Assembly (NCBI GenBank): GCA_023137655.1
Contig: JAGLOT010000025.1
Location: forward strand, 1-7,670
Length of the DNA stretch: 7,670 nt
Direction of reading: 5' to 3'
Origin: Nanobdellota archaeon
GTDB taxonomy: Archaea; Nanobdellota; Nanobdellia; Woesearchaeales; BS150m-G63
This document shows positions 5,063 to 7,670 of this stretch, in pieces (position 1 is the stretch's first letter; each line of letters begins with the position of its first letter). Both the position numbers and the translations under genes were made by a program. A model generated the notes under the pieces. The model had not been told where the DNA came from. It did no database searches and saw only the letters and a program-made list of their open reading frames with translations.

Positions 5063-5093
5063 AATTTTAAAAAGAGGTAGTGAGGAAATTAAA

Positions 5094-6944
5094 ATGAATA
5101 AGCCTATAGAAATACCAAAACAATTACAAAAAGAAGAATTTAGATTTATTTTATTAAAAAAGAAACTTAAGGAACCTGTAGAAATTAATTGGCCAACAAA
5201 TAATTACAAGTATAATGACCCTAAATTACTTGCACATATTGCTGCTGGAAAAAATTATGGCGTTGTTTGTGGCAAGGGAAATTTGATAGTTATAGATGTA
5301 GACAACCCTAAATTTAGTTCTGAAGCAACAAAATTTTTAGAAGACAATTGGTTGGATACTTTTGTAGTACAATCTAGTGAGGGGAGATTTCACATATATC
5401 TTAAGTCCATTAGTCCCTTAGTTGACTTACAGTCTTATTTTATATTAACTAAAAATAATGAGCCAATGGGCGAATTAAGATTGAAAAGATGTTATATTGT
5501 AGGTCCAAATTCAATACACCCAGATACAAAAAAGAACTATAAAATAATCAAACATAATAAAATCAAATCTATCCATTTTGAAAAAGTAAAACAGTATTTT
5601 GAACCGTTTATATCTGCAAGGACACCTAAAAAGACATTAAATCAAATACCTGAATTTGAGGTTCTGACAGAAGAAAAGATTCACAGTCTAATGAATTCTA
5701 ACGCTAAAATTATGTCCCACTTTCACAATCTGAATAAGAAAGATTATCCCAGTAGAAGCGAATCAGAATTTGGTTTAGTCATCAGATTAATGAATTTAGG
5801 AATATTAAACTTTGAAAATATAGAATCTATATTAACAAAAAGTAAAATAGGAAAATGGATAGATGAAACAGACAATTATAGAGAAAGAACATATTTGGGT
5901 GCATTAGAATGTCATCAAAAAAACCAAGATGGTAAAATAATTGAAATAAATTTAAGAAAAGATGGAGAATTAGACATTTTAAATTATAATAATATTAAGA
6001 ACATGGAACATGTGCCAATAAATTGGACAATTAAAAACTTAGTTCCAGAATCAGGAATCACATATATTGGTGCACCACCTAAAAGCTATAAAACATTTAT
6101 AGCATTACTTATGGGAATTTCTGTAGCATTAGGTAAGGATTTTTTAAATTATGAAGAATTCCCCACCAAAAGAAAGAATGTATTATATTTAGATGAAGAA
6201 AATTCAATATCAAGATTAAGGTCAAAAATAAAACAACTTGAAAATGGGACATCAGAATCTTTGGATATTTCAAATATGTATTTCATTTCTATGAAACGAA
6301 TAAAATTTAATCAAGGGTGGCTAGAGAAATTAAAAATAATCATTGAAAAATATTCTATAAGTTTTATTATATTTGATAGCTTAATCCGTTTTATGGAAGG
6401 GGATGAAGATAGGTCCACAGATGTTCGAAAAATATTGGATTGGTTAAAAGAATTAACCCTTGAAAAAAATATTTCAATAATGCTACTGCACCATTTCAAT
6501 AAATCTGCAAATGGAACCATGAACATTAAAAATCTTAGGGGTAGTAGTGATTTTGGTGCCATGGCAGATTCTATCTTAGGATTAAGTAAGAGGAAAGGAT
6601 ATTGTTTACTAAAAGTTATAGAAAGCAGAGATACACCTACAGACGATTTAGAGTGGGACCTACATGTTAGTGGGGTAGATGGAGAAAGTATAAAAATTAC
6701 TTGCCACCCCACATTTAAAAGCCATTTAAAGACTCGACCAGAAAAAGCAGGCGAAGATTTGAAAGTGTATGTCCAGAAAACAGAAATTCCTTTTAGAACT
6801 AAAGATATTCAAAAATATTTAACTGATAAGGGGCATAAACATTCTGCAATTTCTCAAGCAATTAAGGATGCAACATTAAATCAAATTATGAGAAGAGTAG
6901 GGCATGGAGTTTACACAAAAATAGACCCAGATAATAAAGTTTAA
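5094..6944 (+). CDS. Primase/polymerase-helicase replication protein
   Basis: This is a likely replication initiator that would synthesise primers and unwind DNA for the element. The 616 residues form several parts. An N-terminal archaeo-eukaryotic primase (bifunctional primase/polymerase) domain spans about 35-170, with GVVCG, IDVDN (Asp68 and Asp70, metal binding), EGRFH (His100), GELRL (Glu127) and the GPNSIHP loop (137-143). A helical segment (200-280) contains SRSESEFGLVIRL. A RepA/RecA-like ATPase spans about 305-530, with P-loop GAPPKSYKT (326-334), LDEEN (Asp367-Glu369), Walker B IIFDS (Asp428), LLHHFNK (His466-Lys470) and the RGSSDFGAMADS motif. A winged-helix-like domain (about 565-610) may bind origin DNA. 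A Tyr replaces the usual second Gly of the P-loop; I recall such variants in this helicase family. The start follows GAGG at 5082-5085. The gene stands alone after a terminator, and a long hairpin follows its stop. A viral or defence-related primase-helicase cannot be excluded. Confidence 0.92.
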   Translation: MNKPIEIPKQLQKEEFRFILLKKKLKEPVEINWPTNNYKYNDPKLLAHIAAGKNYGVVCGKGNLIVIDVDNPKFSSEATKFLEDNWLDTFVVQSSEGRFHIYLKSISPLVDLQSYFILTKNNEPMGELRLKRCYIVGPNSIHPDTKKNYKIIKHNKIKSIHFEKVKQYFEPFISARTPKKTLNQIPEFEVLTEEKIHSLMNSNAKIMSHFHNLNKKDYPSRSESEFGLVIRLMNLGILNFENIESILTKSKIGKWIDETDNYRERTYLGALECHQKNQDGKIIEINLRKDGELDILNYNNIKNMEHVPINWTIKNLVPESGITYIGAPPKSYKTFIALLMGISVALGKDFLNYEEFPTKRKNVLYLDEENSISRLRSKIKQLENGTSESLDISNMYFISMKRIKFNQGWLEKLKIIIEKYSISFIIFDSLIRFMEGDEDRSTDVRKILDWLKELTLEKNISIMLLHHFNKSANGTMNIKNLRGSSDFGAMADSILGLSKRKGYCLLKVIESRDTPTDDLEWDLHVSGVDGESIKITCHPTFKSHLKTRPEKAGEDLKVYVQKTEIPFRTKDIQKYLTDKGHKHSAISQAIKDATLNQIMRRVGHGVYTKIDPDNKV

Positions 6945-6958
6945 AGTTTATTACTATA

Positions 6959-7006
6959 GTATTTCATATAAAACAAACTTTGGGTTTGTTTTTATTTATG
7001 AAATAC
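6959..7006 (+). terminator. Long hairpin behind the replication gene
   Basis: GTATTTCATA (6959-6968) pairs perfectly with TATGAAATAC (6997-7006). The stem continues, with small bulges, through TAAAA and CAAAC on the left and GTTTG and TTTTA on the right, to a five-base loop (6979-6983). About 20 base pairs form in total, 14 bases after the stop codon. There is no T-run after the right arm, so RNA processing, 3'-end protection or a DNA-level role is possible besides termination. Confidence 0.5.
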
Positions 7007-7049
7007 ATAACTAGTAACCACCTATTGTGTAAATATTAAAAAGGTCAAT

Positions 7050-7068
7050 TTAAAGTTTCAAACTTTAA
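7050..7068. repeat. 19-bp perfect palindrome
   Basis: TTAAAGTTT (7050-7058) and AAACTTTAA (7060-7068) are perfect inverted copies around a single C. The near-zero spacer suits a DNA site bound by a symmetric dimer better than an RNA hairpin. Confidence 0.55.
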
Positions 7069-7204
7069 TAATTTGGTTTGTTTAAATTAATGCTCATTAA
7101 AAAAAGACCCAAAACGTTGTGATAATGGCCCATTAGGATTCAAAACATCAATTTAATCGGTAGGTATGTTGTTTATATCTAAATCCATTAATTTGACCCC
7201 ATAT

Positions 7205-7228
7205 GGCACCCAGAATCATCCTGGTGTC
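7205..7228. repeat. GC-rich hairpin within AT-rich DNA
   Basis: GGCACC-AG (7205-7213, one bulged C) pairs with CTGGTGTC (7221-7228, one G-T pair) around AATCATC. It stands out because the surrounding bases are nearly all A/T. The same patch contains GGTCAATTTAA (7043-7053) and, inverted with one mismatch, TTAATTTGACC (7188-7198), so a larger folded RNA is conceivable but unproven. Confidence 0.4.
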
Positions 7229-7273
7229 GCAATATAAGAGAATTAAGTATAAAATAGGATATAATCCCTATGA

Positions 7274-7307
7274 TTGATAATAAAAGTCTAAATGATTTTA
7301 TTATTAA
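7274..7307. repeat. 12-bp inverted repeat, A/T only
   Basis: TTGATAATAAAA (7274-7285) pairs with TTTTATTATTAA (7296-7307), with one G-T pair, around ten bases. The composition is so biased that chance is a real possibility. Confidence 0.4.
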
Positions 7308-7448
7308 TAAAAAATTATTAAAAAGCAATATTTGGTTCAATATAAAATGATTAAGCATAAAATTAACAATAAAATCTAAAATTAATATGGCACATATTCA
7401 ATTCCTTTTATTGATTTTTTATTAATAATAAAATTTATTAAAAATGCA
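7303..7448. repeat. Imperfect 25-28 bp direct repeat
   Basis: The segment at 7303-7327 (ATTAATAA ... TTATTAAAAAGCA) recurs with small insertions at 7421-7448 (ATTAATAATAAAA ... ATTAAAAATGCA). A second pair lies nearby: ATTAAGTATAAAAT (7242-7255) and ATTAAGCATAAAAT (7350-7363), one mismatch in 14. ATATGGCAC is also repeated (7201-7209 and 7385-7393). Together they suggest partial duplication, or iterated protein-binding sites. Confidence 0.4.
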
Positions 7449-7472
7449 TCATTGTTATAGCTTAATTTACTT

Positions 7473-7494
7473 ATTTATGGATAAGTCCATAAAT
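7473..7494. repeat. 9-bp perfect inverted repeat, 4-base spacer
   Basis: ATTTATGGA (7473-7481) and TCCATAAAT (7486-7494) are exact inverted copies around TAAG. This fits an operator or origin-binding site, or a short RNA hairpin. Confidence 0.5.
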
Positions 7495-7513
7495 CAATAT
7501 TTAACTAAATAAA

Positions 7514-7640
7514 CCTAAAAATAACCTGATAAGATTAATATAGGAATAAATAGATTATTTATTCCTAAAAATATATTATCTTTTAATTAGCAAAATAAAT
7601 TCTATTTAGATTTTCACCACTACAGCTATCCCTAAAAATA
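7514..7640 (+). repeat. Three copies of CCTAAAAATA
   Basis: The 10-mer CCTAAAAATA occurs exactly at 7514-7523, 7564-7573 and 7631-7640, and nine of its bases recur inverted at 7649-7657 (ATTTTTAGG). Each copy begins with the CCTA that is also the end of the nearby palindromes. Start-to-start spacings are 50 and 67 bases. They may be iteron-like binding sites for the replication protein. Confidence 0.45.
7541..7567. repeat. 27-bp palindrome with 12-bp perfect arms
   Basis: TAGGAATAAATA (7541-7552) and TATTTATTCCTA (7556-7567) are exact inverted copies around GAT. This is the strongest symmetric element of the noncoding region. It shares its CCTA end with the second CCTAAAAATA copy. Confidence 0.6.
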
Positions 7641-7657
7641 AAATATCAATTTTTAGG
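7631..7657. repeat. 9-bp perfect inverted repeat at window end
   Basis: CCTAAAAAT (7631-7639) and ATTTTTAGG (7649-7657) enclose nine A/T-rich bases and are followed by CTTTTTATAT. The left arm is the third CCTAAAAATA copy. As a transcript it could be a hairpin with a T-rich tail; as DNA it could be a binding site. Confidence 0.5.
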
Positions 7658-7670
7658 TAACTTTTTATAT

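Larger units (their letters stand above)
3261..7670. mobile_element. Integrated plasmid or virus-like element, right end not in window
   Basis: From the tRNA-Ser 3' end onward the window holds an integrase, a cluster of very small genes, a primase-helicase replication protein and a repeat-rich noncoding region, all on the plus strand or unassigned. This gene set is typical of an integrated replicon and contrasts with the translation genes before the tRNA. No capsid, relaxase or partition gene is seen in this part. The element extends beyond 7670, since no attachment-site repeat is present. A remnant whose far end has decayed is also possible. Confidence 0.72.
6945..7670. other. Gene-free, repeat-rich region; candidate replication origin
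   Basis: These 726 bases hold no frame that looks coding on either strand. They are strongly AT-rich, apart from a GC-richer patch at about 7128-7230, and unusually dense in inverted repeats: 6959-7006, 7050-7068, 7205-7228, 7274-7307, 7473-7494, 7541-7567 and 7631-7657. They also contain short direct repeats, including three copies of CCTAAAAATA. Position directly behind a replication initiator, AT-richness and repeated motifs are what a plasmid origin would show. Regulatory sites for a gene beyond the window edge are the main alternative. Confidence 0.4.

Noticed and set aside
6311..6712. Minus-strand open frame of 133 codons inside the replication gene
   Set aside because: It is antisense to the ATPase domain motifs, has no supporting signals and no family resemblance.
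7201..7230. Resemblance of the GC-rich hairpin to the tRNA D-arm, as a possible second attachment site
   Set aside because: Only short pieces (TGGCAC, CTGGT) match, and the T-arm and acceptor sequence expected at an att repeat is absent.
7270..7350. 26-codon frame from ATG 7270, with a further 10-codon frame overlapping its stop
   Set aside because: It has no ribosome-binding site or clear promoter, has A/T-only codons, and overlaps a 12-bp inverted repeat. It is expected by chance at this composition.
6945..7670. CRISPR array
   Set aside because: The repeats are short, unevenly spaced and mostly inverted. There is no regular repeat-spacer pattern and no cas gene.

Overview
The window comes from an AT-rich archaeal genome. 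Elongation factor 1-alpha, ribosomal protein S10 and an archaeal-type tRNA-Ser lie in a row. Promoters have archaeal BRE/TATA form (GAAA, a short spacer, then a CTTTAWA-like box), and ribosome-binding sites are GGAGG-like. Small proteins, tight spacing and low GC suggest a DPANN-type archaeon (Woesearchaeota or Pacearchaeota-like). That placement is inferred from general sequence character, not from a tree.

Positions 1-3285 look like host chromosome. They hold the 3' part of a charged coiled-coil protein (2-604), a signal-peptide multi-pass membrane protein (638-1186), aEF1A (1344-2639) behind tandem promoters, S10 (2770-3081) with a terminator in front of it and its own promoter, and tRNA-Ser(GGA) (3202-3285).

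From the 3' end of the intact tRNA to the window end the content changes to that of an integrated genetic element. It begins with a tyrosine recombinase (3347-4543) reading away from the tRNA. Next comes a compact cluster of three overlapping very small genes (4623-4961) that ends in a hairpin. A 616-residue replication protein follows (5094-6944), combining an archaeo-eukaryotic primase/polymerase domain, a RepA/RecA-like helicase ATPase and a C-terminal winged-helix domain. The last 726 bases (6945-7670) carry no convincing gene. They are very AT-rich and full of perfect or near-perfect inverted repeats and a thrice-repeated 10-mer, as in a replication origin or control region.

Working model: a plasmid or virus-like element inserted at the tRNA-Ser gene, left the tRNA functional, and brought its own integrase and replication initiator. 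The integrase would cut and join at the tRNA 3' end. The primase-helicase would start replication at an origin, possibly the repeat-rich region behind it. No capsid, partition or conjugation gene is visible. The far end of the element and the second attachment site are outside the window or no longer exist.
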